DNA of 64,000 bases from Porpolomopsis calyptriformis (GCA_951640195.1 OX621170.1:1054001-1118000), one strand, 5' to 3'; counted from the stretch's first letter, positions 47,236 through 59,575 are shown. A program made the numbers and translations. The notes: generated by a model from the letters alone, not told the origin.

Positions 47236-50200
47236 TCAACTCAACTCTAACAACTGTGGTCTGCCCACAAGTGCCTCAGTTAATTCTTTCATTCCCTCCC
47301 ACCATGACTTCTTTCCTCTCCTGTTCTTCATGTCGGCATGCTGCAACATCTCCTGCACTGGCACCCATTTGATCAAACTCTGTTGTACCGTGATCACCGC
47401 CGCCGACTCCCCAGTCGCGTGTCGCTTCTTAGGAGGCATTGCCATGAGGATTTCATGATGTTTCTCGAGGAACATCATGGATTTCAAAGAGAAACGCACA
47501 GCGCGGGCGCGGTCTATTGGCGAAGGAATGCCGCCTTGTAGTGTATGCCCGAGCGAGGCAGATCGCGAGTCGAAAAGTTCGCCGCCTTCTTCTTTGAGCA
47601 TCTTTGTCATGAACTCGGTTGAGTACACCGACGAAGCGTTTTCGCTCCTGGTCGACCACAGGGGAAGTAAGGGAGACATCGCGATAGACTAGAAGGAACC
47701 CACCGTATAACGAGTCGTCCCTCATTCTTTCCTTTGACATCGAGTTTGTATCGGGTCTTCAGGTATTTCAGATCGTCGCGTAAAGTTTTCAGATCCATGC
47801 CCTCCTCTGGCGTGTATACAATAGAAGCTCCCGACTAACCGGCAGGAAATGCATCAGATTCATCACCCCAAGGATGGCGCCCGGAACTCACTGCCAAGGC
47901 ACCGAGAGTTGCGAGATAGCCACACATCCCACCCTGGGTTTCAACAACAAACACCCGATTCCTACTGGCGCTCGCACTCTGTTTGATCGTATCACATGCT
48001 TCCACCAAGGCATTCAAACTCGTATCACTTCCAAGGCTATAGTCTGTCAGCGGCACATTATTCGAGATGGTCGCTGGGAGATGAACCATTGGCACGTGAA
48101 ACGCAGGATAATGCTTTCTTCCGTTTTCGAGAATCAAAAGAGAATGGAACGCCTCGAACCCCCCAACCATCATCAAAGCGTGGATGTGATACTCTTGAAA
48201 CTTGGCGGCGACTTCACCAAGATCGATGTCTGGTAGGGCGCGATTCGTCCCGAGCTCTGATCCGCCGCGCGCCATCCAGGTGTCGACACCAAGCCAGGAC
48301 AGTTCATGGATATTGTCGTCGAGGAGACCGCGGAAGCCGTTATTAATCGCAAGTGGGGTGTGACCTTGGCGGATGCAATAACGTGCAGCGGCTCTGGTAG
48401 CAGCATTCATACCGCCTGCGGGAGCCCCAACGCTAATCGCGAGTGGTCAACCTTGAACTATTTACAGTTTGCGAAGAGATCTTACTGCATGAGCGCTACA
48501 CGCATCCTCTGAAGCATAGATTTGGCATCGAACCAGAAGGTTATTGAATGGATGGATAACTCACTTTACATTCGGGCAACTGCTTCTCCGTCTCTAAATT
48601 CGCCGTTGCAAAGAAGCCGTCAAGACTTTCGCAAAATTCGGGATCACGGAGCGACATCGCCTTTTCAAAGTCTTTCTGGCTAATGGCTTCGGCTACAGCT
48701 CTTGTCTACAAATAAAACGTGTAGCACCATGCATAGACGAATATTTCGAAGTACGCACCATTGCCACTGCCTCCATAAGAGGAACGCGCGTGATTTTATT
48801 TTCACGGATGCCTATCATATATGAAGGTGTTTCTGGTGTCGCCTCTAGAAGGGCATCCACCGCTTCAACTCCTTGCAATGTTGGCTATACAATCGATTGT
48901 ATCAATAACGTGGTCGGAATGTTTAAGAATGGCGGACCAAAATTCGGTCAAAAGCACATGGTCTTCCGCCCCTCTGGGTGTGTCCAAGAGTTGTAACTCT
49001 AGTATCGAGGCCAAGCCGTTCAGTCAAGACCGTTTTAACATAGTCCGCGCGAATAGGGTTGAGAGCGCTATCGTGTGAACCTTCGGCAACAATCACAATG
49101 GTTTTTCGTTTTCCTATTTGTCGGTGCTATTCAGTATTCTGTTAGATTCAATCGCAGAGAGAAATAAAGAGGCAGTGAGAATACATGTTGTATTGCTTCA
49201 CACATCTCATCCTCCCAAGGTTCGAGGGGAGGTCGTTCTGGGATGAAAAGGAAGTCTGCTCCAGAGCTACCAGAAATTTTCGATTAAAGATCATTTAAAA
49301 ATTGATAGTTGGAGAGATACCTGACACCAGCCAAAAGGGCGAGCCAACCACAATGCCGCCCCATGACTTCGAGTACGAAAGCCCGTGAATGTGAGGAGGC
49401 GGTGGTATTAATATTATCAATGGCTTCGCAAATCCGGTGAAGAGCGGTAGGCGCGCCAATTGTTAGGTCTGTCATAGACATGTCGTTGTCGATGGAGCCT
49501 ACGAGCCCGACAATTTTAAGGTGGCCGTGATGACTGGCTTGGTCTCCAGTAATTTTTCCTAAGAAACATTCCTTTCTAGAATGAAGCAAAGACATGTAAA
49601 AGTATATATACCTTGCGCGAGTAAGTCCGCGACGAGTTTTGGCCATTCAGACCTGAACACGTCTGCACCCGTCAAGGAACCGTCTCCGCCACATACGGCA
49701 AGTGCATCTATACCCTCCTTAATAAGATTATATGCAGCAGCCAGCCGACCTTCGGGTGTACGAAACGCGGTAGATCGTGCAGTTCCGATGAGTGTGCCAC
49801 CCTGAACAGTAACGTTTCAAATTTCGCCTCCTGTTTTGCAGACAACAACCGACCTCTGCCATCCACCCGCGCACATCGTCCCATCCGACACGGACAATGT
49901 ACCTACCCTTTAGAGTCCTGTCTCCGCGCAGATCACCCGTACCGTCTTTTAGTAATTCTCCATCGCCAAAGCGAAGGCTGTGAATGAGATGGGGATCAGA
50001 GTCTTTCACTTCGTGTGTTTTGGATTCCTTGTGGACTTGAGCATGCCACTCCGAGTTTCCACGCACGAGTCCCTCGTAACCCTCTCGGACAACCCAGGTT
50101 TCACAGCCTCTGATCACAACATTAATAAGTGAATGCGAGGAGTGTAATCGATGCGTACTTTAGGATTCCGGCCTTCACCACGGCTCTGACGACAGCGTTC

Positions 50201-50244
50201 ATCCCAGCACTGTCTCCCCCGGAAGTGAGAACGGCAAGCTTCAT
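47236..50244 (-). CDS. ATP-dependent 6-phosphofructokinase (eukaryotic double-domain type)
   Basis: The catalytic half reads [57 protein letters not shown] (catalytic IDND), [20 protein letters not shown] and [19 protein letters not shown]. The regulatory half repeats it: [58 protein letters not shown] and [20 protein letters not shown]. The end is [22 protein letters not shown]. It converts fructose-6-phosphate to the 1,6-bisphosphate, the committed step of glycolysis, in the cytosol. About 800 residues in about 15 exons. I use the ATG at 50244; in-frame sequence just upstream (IKPSE) suggests that a short 5' exon could exist. Confidence 0.95.
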
Positions 50245-50416
50245 CTCGCTTGGCTTGATCGTAGAGTACGAGGTGACTATCAAGGCGAGATAAGGGGTTT
50301 ATCCTGAAAGTCACGTGGTTAATCGTGTGAATTGAGATCTCTCCTCGAACTGGTTTCAACGTTTAGTTCGACCCGAGAACTCCTGACAGATATGCTGACA
50401 TAAGCAACAAGCCCTG
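50245..50416. promoter_or_regulatory. Compact divergent promoter, phosphofructokinase / VPS51
   Basis: Only 172 bp separate the two ATGs. No TATA box is obvious. It must hold both core promoters and 5' UTRs unless the PFK gene has a further 5' exon. Confidence 0.55.
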
Positions 50417-51153
50417 ATGGCTCCGTCGACGCCTCCCCGCCACCAATCCATTCCAAGGCCTACTTCGTCACCTCTCAGGCCCTCCTCTCCTATTCCATCT
50501 ACTTCTACACCACAGGCTCCAAGCCAACCGCTGGCCTCTCGTCCACCGGTACCAGCCCCTCCGTCTACACCTCCAAAGACTCGCGCAAGAGACTTGCTTC
50601 GGAAACATTATGGTTTAGGTGTTGGTCCTCCTCCTCCCGTGGCCGGCAGGCAACTTGACCCTATGGATTTTGGTGTGTCTTGGATTTGCTCATATTCCGT
50701 TCATTTTTTGACATTTACATCGATGTACAAGACTCCCCTGCGTTTGACGCAAAAACTTATTATGAGCAGTTAATCACCACATCTTCGCTACCGATGCTGT
50801 TGAAACGGAACAATGAGCTCCTTATGGGTGACTTTGGCTCGTACTCGAATTATCAAGAGCTGACCGTTGGGCGCCAGAAATACGAGAGTTGGACAGCGAA
50901 AGACAGTCGCTGGTATACAACCACCACCATGATCTGATAGCGGCAAGCGACACGATAGCAGCAGTAAATCTTCGTTGCAACCGACATTGATATGCGACAC
51001 TTTTAATTCCTTGTTCAGGTAAAGACCCGCGCAGAAAGCCTGGAGGGAGACCTTGATCTTCTCAAGGCTGCGTTTTCCGAAATCTCTCGCTTGGGTGCCG
51101 AGGTTGGAATTGAACGCGACTCTGTCAGTGACACTGCCAACTCCGAGCTTTGA
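50417..51153 (+). CDS. VPS51: Vps51, GARP tethering-complex subunit
   Basis: The N-terminus is Pro/Ser-rich (MAPSTPPRHQSIPRPTSSPL). The Vps51 signature follows: KTRARDLLRKHYGL, LDPMDF|DSPAFDAKTYYEQL, ITTSSLPMLLKRNNELLMEI, RELDSERQSLVYNHHHDLIA, ASDTIAAVKTRAESLEGDLD, LLKAAFSEISRLGAEV. This is the region conserved across the Vps51/Exo84 family. The stop at 51151-51153 follows DTANSEL. In the family, Vps51 links the GARP complex to the t-SNARE Tlg1 at the trans-Golgi for endosome-to-Golgi retrograde traffic. Three introns of about 50-60 nt. Short, about 190 residues, like budding-yeast Vps51. Confidence 0.9.
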
Positions 51154-52026
51154 CGACGTTACTTGGTTGTGGTGTCAGCAGACTTTCAGGCGTTCGCTAC
51201 TAATTCAGTGGCAAAAAATGATGTCGGGTGTGAAGCCTCCGGTTAAGGACACTGTTACCCAAAAAAAGAGTACAAGTGTTGGGAATAACCAGGGTTCCAT
51301 GCGGGAGACACTTGAAGCCAAAGTGTGTGATCCTGCGACTACCTGACTGGGATGTTACAAGTAATTATCCTCGGTTGCTACCGTCTTTGCATTATCATCG
51401 CAAATCGATGAGTTGTTGGAGACGAGAGAGGAAACAGCTCAGATCTTGTTTCCTTTCACGTCTCACCAACAGTTATTAGCAATAACAATACTTGAGGTAG
51501 AAGTAGAGGAGAATGGAAAATGAATAGTGGTATCTTGCGGCCATCGGAACAATGCCATACGTCGACATGCATCCGTTTGACCTGAAGGAGTCGAACAACC
51601 GCCACAAGAAAACTATTGTAGGTTCACAATGTCGCCGCGTTTGGATCCAACTGCAGGAGACCAGCAACATGTACTGTGACCATGCTGCGAGGGGACTCGC
51701 GGATATGAATATGGGATGTGGCGATGCAGAAGCATCAATCCAACCCCGAATATGGATACACCACCTAGTGATAAAAAGAGTAGACCGTGAAGGAGGGGAA
51801 AGTATCATGAAGGGCGTACGTGGAAACCAACAGTCGGTAATGGTAAAATGCAATGGGCCAAAACGGGCACGCCAGGGCAAGAAAAGATTCACTACAAAGC
51901 CGAAGCAAGATTGTCCTGTGCACTCGGGGGGGGGGGGGGGGCAGAGGATGAGGATTGAGCAACTTCAACAACAGCCACGAGAGCGGCCAATCGGTGTGGT
52001 CACATCAGTTGCGGTTTACCACACCA
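51154..52026. other. Intergenic region with a G16 tract
   Basis: About 870 bp after VPS51 without a supported gene. Open frames on both strands lack motifs and plausible exons. A run of 16 G lies at 51926-51941, about 85 bp upstream of the next gene's ATG; the complementary strand would carry C16. Confidence 0.5.
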
Positions 52027-52892
52027 ATGCCAAAAGCAGGCTCCAACAAATCTCAAACAGCAAAACATCGTAAGGCTGGCACACGAGTGAAAAGTGCAAC
52101 AGCATTTACGGGCCATGGTATGACCTTGGATGCAGGTGATGTGGGGCAGGGCAAGGGGATTGGATTTCGAAAGCATGCTGCCAGGTTAGCAAAAGAGTGG
52201 AATCTGCCAACTTTCTCACCATCAACCTCACCCTGCGATATAGCAAACGTGCCCGGGAGGAGAGAGCTTTTGCGGCTGAGAGGCGATTGAATGCATTTCA
52301 AGCCCAAATTCCAGGTGAGTACCATTGCACATATTATACTCTTCAATTTCAGTTGCCGTCATCGACCTCTACTAGCGGTGGAAACACAGCTGGACTCGAA
52401 TTCCGATTGGGAATCAATATCACATATGACCGAAATACATGGTACAAGTCAAGACTCTTTAGAGACACTTGGCGCAGCATTTGACGAGATAGCCCAGGAA
52501 ATTCAATGGAAACATCAGAATTGCAACTACAGGGCAGCGCGACACCAATCCTCGTTAATGCGGAACGAGACTCAACGGCTCCAAGCGGGTCAGCCAGACC
52601 AGCATCCTTATCGGAAGGGCCACCTCTCGCGCCAGCATCTATGTCTGTTTCTACGCCATCGTTAACTCGGCACACCTACACTAGCAAGCTGGAGATGGCG
52701 CCCAGTAAGTGGAAGTACGCGCACTTATTTCTTTAAACATAAAACCCTGACGTTCATATCCCGACAGCTAAAATGGAGACTAGTCTCCACTTGGGGAAAC
52801 TAGCAAAAATGGAGGTAGCCCTTAGGAAGAAAGAATCCCTAGGAATGGGGCCTCCGCGCAGATTAGACGGAGGTGGTTCCACCTGGAGTTAG
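52027..52892 (+). CDS. Hypothetical protein, possibly broken in the middle
   Basis: Starts MPKAGSNKSQTAKHRKAGTR, VKSATAFTGHGMTLDAGDVG, then RKHAAS|KRAREERAFAAERR over an intron near 52186-52244. The C-terminal part METSELQLQGSATPILVNAE and PSGSARPASLSEGPPLAP splices over about 52706-52769 to KMETSLHLGKLAKMEVALRK and ends RLDGGGSTWS. The middle exon (52378-52490) reads well as TQLDSNSDWESISHMTEIHG, but that frame does not run on into the METSELQ frame. No intron that I can find joins them without leaving the frame at the exon entry. So a frameshift, an unusual splice, or a wrong middle exon is involved. I do not recognise the family. Confidence 0.45.
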
Positions 52893-53287
52893 AGCTGATA
52901 ATCTCCATCTGGGGTTGACATATACAGGCCTCAACATTTCTCATGCATGTGTGCTTGGTAGGTTGATGGCAGTTAGCTGGATCATAATTGATCCTAGGAG
53001 TCTTTCGACTCCGAAGCTACCAACCATGGGCCAGAGGTCTGCCAACATTGTTGTCACCACCCTCGGAGCTGAAAAACTCCTTGGTCAATCGTGATCCAGC
53101 TAACCACCATTGAGTGCAGTTATTCCCCAATCTGATATACAGACGCATTCAGGTTCATGGTTCTCATGAAATTTTCGGATCACTTGTGCCTACAATCCAT
53201 GAACGGCGAGATCGGACGAGAGGTATACATACATCCAGTACAGTACAAGGGGTGACGATTCATCAACGCCTCCCCTACCTCCAACAT
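52893..53287. other. Convergent intergenic region, no supported gene
   Basis: About 395 bp between the hypothetical gene's stop and the DM9 gene's stop. Short open frames on the plus strand show no motif. Confidence 0.5.
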
Positions 53288-53916
53288 CTATTTTCTCAAC
53301 TTTATGAGCCTTTGTAGGTGAAGGAAATAATGATACGCACAATATTTGGTAGTGTTCTCTAATGACCATCTCCTCACCGCCAAAAGGGACGTTGCATCCT
53401 CCCTGACAACGTTCAGATGAGTCTTATAGATATGACTTATTAAGACGATCGCACCAAATGTTCACCCGTCTTGCCGGGGACCCGTACTTCATGCCCATCG
53501 ACTCTGACGGTAGCTATAGCGTGATACAATTTCCTGGTCTCTGCGCCTTCGGTGTGTTCCTCGTACCCTCCCTCCACTGGCCTTCTCCCAGCGGGAATAT
53601 GGCCGTGCGACGTTCCTACAAACTCCATCGTCGCATGCTCAAAAGGTAATAAATCATATCGGCCATGATGCTCATGCTCTACGCCACCAAAGGGGACACG
53701 ACAGGGATTGTGAAGATGGGGAACTATCTTGCAGGGATGAACGGCTCTCTCTAGGAGGGCAGAGCCAATGTAGACGGGCGACCCGTCTAGGTCCCGGCAG
53801 GGGGGCTCCAGCGTATGCTTCGTGTCGGGGAAGGGTGCACCGCTTGTTAATGCGATACGGAAACCCGAGGACGGAATATGTTGGGAGTATTCAGGAGGAC
53901 TTTCGTGATGGTGCAT
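53288..53916 (-). CDS. DM9/DUF3421 repeat protein
   Basis: Starts MHHHESPPEYSQHIPSSGFR. The first DM9-type unit is SGAPFPDTKHTLEPPCRDLD, GSPVYIGSALLERAVHPCKI, then CRVPFGGVEHEHHGRYDLL. The second begins HIPAGRRPVEGGYEEHTEGA, LYHAIATVRVDGHEVRVPGK, TGEHL and, after an intron (about 53410-53455), GGCNVPFGGEEMVIREHYQI. This is the DM9 pattern (GxxPxGAxxxGxExDGxxLYVxRAxxxGxxxPGKV...YGGxE). DM9 proteins bind glycans in several animals; the fungal role is unknown. The last exon is uncertain: an intron from about 53310 to 53335 would give a stop at 53288; reading on gives a slightly different tail. Confidence 0.8.
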
Positions 53917-54251
53917 GATTTCAACAATTCACGACACTGGCTGGACATTATCGTTAGTGTGAAATGTTTGAAAACGTGCGAATGGAAAAGTACCAAGGAA
54001 GCTGTGTGGGTTTGAATCTGCTCTCGCCCCTTTATAAACAGCAAGTGAGGCGGTGATACTCAAGATCCGACTCGGATGGGTGCCATCATTACACAGGTAA
54101 GGAAAGGTGCGATACATGATTCGTATTCGTACTCGTACTAAGTAGGAAAGTACTGTACAGTGGGTGATTATCATCTTGCACTTTCAGGTACAGTGCGGAA
54201 TGCGGAATGCCATAATAATCAGCCTAATAGGTTGCTTGAGTTGCTCCCAGG
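53917..54251. other. Promoter/3' region between DM9 gene and BRO1
   Basis: 335 bp. It presumably holds the DM9 promoter and BRO1 3' UTR. A repetitive cgtattcgtactcgtactaag segment lies near 54121-54145. No gene seen. Confidence 0.5.
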
Positions 54252-57200
54252 TTATGCTCTTCGGGGAGCAGGTGGTAGTGCCATAGTCACCCAGTCGGTA
54301 GAATGAAGGGAGGGAGGGGAAGGAATGTTCTTTGCAGGTGGAGGTCGTGATTGCGATGGGTGTTTTGGAGGTCTCGCTCCGTCAGCCAATGAAGCCGCAT
54401 TCAGGGCTCGAGATAATTCTCTGAAACAGTCGGTGGTTATCGGTAAGAAGAGTGTAAACAAGGAAGTTACGCACCGGATTTCTTGTTTGCGGCGAATGCT
54501 CCAACCCTTGCATGATTCTTTGAAATTTGTGAGGATTTCAGCAAAATCATTGTAAAACTGCTAGATGATCAATATACAATCAAGTATCGTTCGAGAAGCC
54601 TTACTTTCAGACCCTCATCTAAATTACGTGTGATCTCGCGATACTTTTGGTATGCTAAATCGAGAGATTGAAGAGCATGTTCTCGCTCCTTGACGGATGG
54701 ATCGTCTCTCCGAGACTGCAAAAAGAGCTCGTTGCGAATCTACATCACGGAATTCAACGTCTCGGCAAACATCAGACAAAGTGACTCGTACCCGAACGTC
54801 CGACAAAATTTCATCTTGCTTCGAATCACTTTCATTGATACTTTCCAAGAATTTTTCGTATTTCGCAATTTCTTCGTCCATTATCTCTTCGAACATCGCT
54901 GGCTCAATCTCAACCAATCGTTCGAACCCGGCGGCTGCCTCCAGAATCCGGGGCTTGATGCTATCAGCGTCGGCTACACGTTGCGCTCTCTCTACTATCT
55001 GAGACCGAGAAGATTTGACCTCATCGATTGACTCGAGAAGGACACGAAGGGCTCGTGCGTGAGTGTGACTTTGTGAGGAGTTCGAGGATGAATTATGGGG
55101 GGCGCGGATGGTGGACGATGGAACCGAGTCGGTTAGCTTGTGCTAATACGTCGACTAAGTAAGAATGCTTCCACAAACAGCAGTAAAGTGACTTGCCTCG
55201 TCCCAAGCCAATTCTCTGATATTTATCTCCCATTCATCCCACTTCCGCCGAACGTGTTCATCGCTCGAGGCTGCCTTTTCCAAAGTAGCGCGATACTCCT
55301 GCTCCTTGCTGACCAGCTCTTGATTAGCCTCGTGAGATGGAGGCCTTTGAATGGAGCTATCCTTGCGGGCTGCCTCGTCTTCTGACGCCTCGCTGTCAAG
55401 GATATCCATGGCCTACGGGCGTAGCTTTGGGTAAGAGTCGTACCCACTGCAATAGCATGATGAAGTACCTCATCCAAAATACTCATGTTGTGCTGCGCAA
55501 GCTTTTGCACATCTTCGATGGAAGTTTCAATCCTTGTCGGTCCTTCTTCTGTTCTAACTTCCTCGGCCTTCTTCAGCAAGCTAGGAGGTAATCCGACTGG
55601 CCGTTCTAGCGCCTCAAGAGACGATGGTAGGTTCAGAGAGCGAAGAGTCCTGGTGCTCGTGATCAGAGAGCCTCCATAAAAACCGAATGTTATGAATTCA
55701 CTCATTGTTTTGGTCGTCTAGGTCCCGCGCGACGTCAACTATCTTTTCTTTGATTAAGTTGTTTTTATTATTCTCATAGATATCTTGGTCGCCTCAGTCA
55801 GTCGTTTAGATAAGAAGGTGAGAAGAAAACTCGTACTAATAGCTTCCTGGACTCCCCACCCTAGCAGATTCCCAAATATTATGTTCTCACCCCCAATGAT
55901 GGTCCTTGGATCTGTCAATCCTGGAGGCACCATGCTTTTAACCATGCAAGCTTCGTGAATGGCATCCAGTGCAGATGAAGAAGGTACATCTTGATGATAT
56001 ATTAAGTCGTTGTCCCGCTCCGCACCGAGGTAAATTTTCCGCACAGTCTCTAGAAGGGACTGGGAATATTGTCAAATTTGAACACTATATTATATTATTC
56101 CAGCTCACTTTGGCGTCCTGAAAGACAGCAGGAGCAACACCAGAGAGCCGAGCAGAATCATTGGCCTTTTTTGCGTCGATTTCGGCTTGAGCTAGCCGCC
56201 CTAGTTCGATTCCGTATCTGGTTTGTCTCTAGATTCATCCGATTGCCCGAAAAGTCTGTTCTATGAGATCAAACCTGTTACTTTCGAATTCATCCATACT
56301 CTTCCTTAACTGCGCGGCTGCGTAAAAATGATGTCGTTTGGTTTCAAGATAAGAAATCCAACCCTTTGTGGCTCCGTTCAGTTGGAGGAAACATCATCTT
56401 CAGGAATACGACGCACAGCAGGGAATTTATCCAGGATAGGTAGAGAGGCATGGCGGATCGTGTCGAGGGATGACCCATATAAAGATGCCACCTGCAAAGC
56501 GTCAAATGATTTCAAAGAAAACGACAAGGGACGGAGTCACGCTGGCTGCCAGTTTTGCGATCAATCCATTCTTATAATTATCTGCTGAAGGTGAAGCCAG
56601 GGTCGTTGCCAAATTCCCATTACTCACCTAACATCGCTCTCTGCCACACACATTCTTGTGCCTGGGCAAGCATCAGCCATTCCAAACTCTTGACAAAGGG
56701 TTCCGTGAGGTCCCATGGCACATCTTCGTCGCTTGGTGTGAAGGAAAGCTTTGGAATTGCGGATGAAATAAGGAAAGAGAACGTTCCAGCTGAACTCTGG
56801 CTCGTAGGCGAAGTTGAAGAGAGGTGTTGATAAGATTAAATCAATGAACTCGTACTAACTTGGTAATAGGCGCTCGCATGTCTGACCCCCTCGCGACTTG
56901 AACGATCTTCTGCTGCAGCCAGCTGGGAGTATAATGCTGCGAGATTGAAGAGCAAGGCCGCGCGCTCAAAAGCAAGGTTGTTGAGCTTGACTGGGAGATC
57001 ATGCGGAGAAAAGGCCGGCGCGTAGGGAATTTCCAACTGGATCTGCGAGTGACGTTATAAGGAGAGGAGAAGGAACGACAACGACTACTAACATTTATTG
57101 GGAATTTCGCTAGAATAGAAAGTAACTGTGCGTGGTACCTGCAGAAATTGTTAGAGCACTTAGGTTGACTGCGTTGTATAAATCACTTCATAGTGGCCAA

Positions 57201-57380
57201 TATCTGATTCGCATGGAGCAACCCTCCAGAAACCTCCTTGCGCAGTGACTTCCACTGAGTGACATCCCACTTGAACGCGTCCGGTGATATAGCGATCTGA
57301 TCTCGGAGATAGGTGTACACGGCAGACTTGATGTCAATGTCCCAGGTCTTCTTGAGCGGGATTGACAGTTGGTTGGGCAT
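54252..57380 (-). CDS. BRO1: BRO1-domain protein (Bro1/ALIX, ESCRT-associated)
   Basis: The N-terminal BRO1 domain starts MPNQLSIPLKKTWDIDIKSA and continues with LEIPYAPAFSPHDLPVKLNN, LAFERAALLFNLAALYSQLA, AAEDRSSREGVRHASAYYQ, PWDLTEPFVKSLEWLMLAQA and QECVWQRAML. The central V domain is coiled-coil: LPSSLEALERPVGLPPSLLK, EDVQKLAQHNMSILDE, VSKEQEYRATLEKAASSDEH and a long acidic helix EIMDEEIAKYEKFLES. It ends with a short proline-rich tail (HPSQSRPPPAKNIPSPPSLH), a likely ESCRT-ligand region. In the family Bro1 binds Snf7/Vps32 and recruits the deubiquitinase Doa4 at endosomes; Rim20 is the alternative paralogue, and the LPSLL-type V domain favours Bro1. About a dozen exons. Confidence 0.87.
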
Positions 57381-57553
57381 TGCGCAAACTTGAACTGAAG
57401 TCGAGATAGATCAAGCCTCGGTTTGAGCTTAATGTGATGGTGACCTTGAGCGCGTTGTGTTCAAGTGTGTGGCTGGGTTGTCCATTTTTGGTGAAGGTAA
57501 AGTATTAGTGGTATTGCGCTCGTCAAATGTAAATCTATTATTATGTACGATAT

Positions 57554-59309
57554 CTACAGCTCGTCGCCAGGATGACCATGTTCAGGCACACGGAAAGCTT
57601 CTGTTATTTCTGAAACAGCGAAATCAATGAACGGCTACATTCCCAATGTTATCCAACTCACTGCGTCGTGTCTGTGCAGTCAATTTCGTGGGTAGAACGA
57701 CGTTGTACTCGACAAATAGGTCTCCGTGGCCGTCTTTTTCAAAAATCGGCATGCCCTCTCCTTCAACTTTCTGAACAAAGCCTGCCCCCGCTGTTAGTCA
57801 AGATTACCCGAGGAAGAGAAGACAGATACCTGGTTGCGTCACTCCATCCCGGAGGAGGCGCACAACATGACCATCTAAATGCGTCAGATTGCGGTCAAAT
57901 CCTAGCAGTGCCTGAAAGGAATGAGTTAAGTACTGTACTGAGACTCGCCAAATGGAATGCAACGAACTTCATCGATGCCGAGGGTCTCTCTCCAATAGAG
58001 GCTGCTTTCCTTCCTACGCCATCCACCTTTGTCTTTCTTACTCCTTACCCGAATCACAACGTCCCCAGCCTCCCAGTCAGGGCTCTCGTCAGCTTCACCT
58101 TCGAAAACAACTTCATGGCCTTCGGGCATTCCGGGGGTTACCTCTAAGGTGAGTGGTGCAACATGTTCCACCACCTTATTCCCCTGACAATGTGGGCATT
58201 TTTTCGCGATCGTTTTACCGCGACCACCACACTCATTGCAAGTCGTTTGACTCTGAGCGAACATACCGGGAAATATCTGTTGTTTGACGACTTTGATACC
58301 TGATCCGCCGCATCCAGAACATGTGTGAATATCTCCGTCAGAGGCTGCTCCTGAACCTCGGCAATGATCACACAGAATTCTTTTCTTCATTGTGAACTGT
58401 GTGACACGGGTAAGCATGAACTCGCAAAAGTTTCTGTCTGTTTCGCTTACATCAATATTTGATCCCTTGTAGCTGTTTGGAATTTATCAGCCTCAAGTGG
58501 GGGAACTAAATGACTCGACACACATATCTGATAGCTGGATTTCAAACTCGGACACAGAAGTGGGGCCGCGGCGCGCTTGTTGGCCTTGGTTTGGGTCTGG
58601 GGTAAAGAATTAAACCTGGACTTCAACGTTGCTGATAAACAGTACTGACGAGCCCCAAAAAAACTTGAGAATATGTCGAAGGGGTTTGCCTGATATTGGC
58701 CCCCCTCATGTGCCTTCAGTCCTTCCTAATAGACACAGGTCAGCCCTAGAATTCGCAACAAGGTGAAAGGTTTTCAGAAACGCTGCGAACAATCATCTCC
58801 AATACCGACAAGTAGAGGGTGGACCACACGGAACAGAAAGATGCCCTCGTAGATAAAATGATTTATTCAACTTACTTCGCCGTGTCGGTCATAGATTTGG
58901 CGTTTCTGTGATAATTGGCTTGGTTCAGTTTCTTACCAATGAACAAAGGCTTAAACGCTCACAGTTGGGTCTGACAGGACTTCGTATGCTGAGAGAATGA
59001 TCAGTACGAACATGCACCAAGGTGAATTTTTCCCACCATGAGCGACTTCAACAAACCGGTCTTTAGCTCCCGGATCCTTGTTCTTGTCTGGGTGATACCT
59101 TCTGCTCAATTTTTTGTAGGCCTGCTTTATGTCTCTCTCCGAGGCGGACTTATGTACTAAATGCAAATGTCTGGCAGTCAATATCAGAAGCTAGCAATCG
59201 AGTAAACGCGCGTCTTGGACTGACTATCAAGAATTTTGTACAGGTCCCCAGCCGCAACGAAAGTTGCAAAGAATAAAGAAATGCCCAGAAGATATAAAAT
59301 GGGCCGCAT
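57554..59309 (-). CDS. SCJ1: ER-luminal DnaJ chaperone, Scj1-like (type I Hsp40)
   Basis: Signal peptide [20 protein letters not shown], then GDLYKILD. The J domain reads [20 protein letters not shown] with the HPD catalytic tripeptide, and EVLSDP. A Gly/Phe-like region follows, then four CXXCXGXG motifs: [24 protein letters not shown] and CPHCQGNK. The substrate domain follows ([76 protein letters not shown]). The last residues are HPGDEL, a variant of the H/KDEL ER-retrieval signal. Scj1 stimulates BiP/Kar2 for folding and ER-associated degradation. About ten exons, TAG at 57554-57556. Divergent from the mitochondrial gene. Confidence 0.93.
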
Positions 59310-59575
59310 CTATGCAGGAATCAGGTTCACAGAGTGGTGGGGTTGCTTGACCTGGACACGTATGACGGTCACGTGAAACCGCCCCTGGGGAGGCATGAAT
59401 AAGACAGCTGAGCGACGGCGAAAGGAATGACAATGGACATACACCGCCTACCAGTACCCTTCCACACAACGCGCGTCGTGAATCGCTAACCTTGGAGGTC
59501 GCGACAAGTTGCACCAAAAAAAAAAGATGAATGATCGCCAAAGAGGCACGTGAGATCGTCCTATGGCCCTCTACG

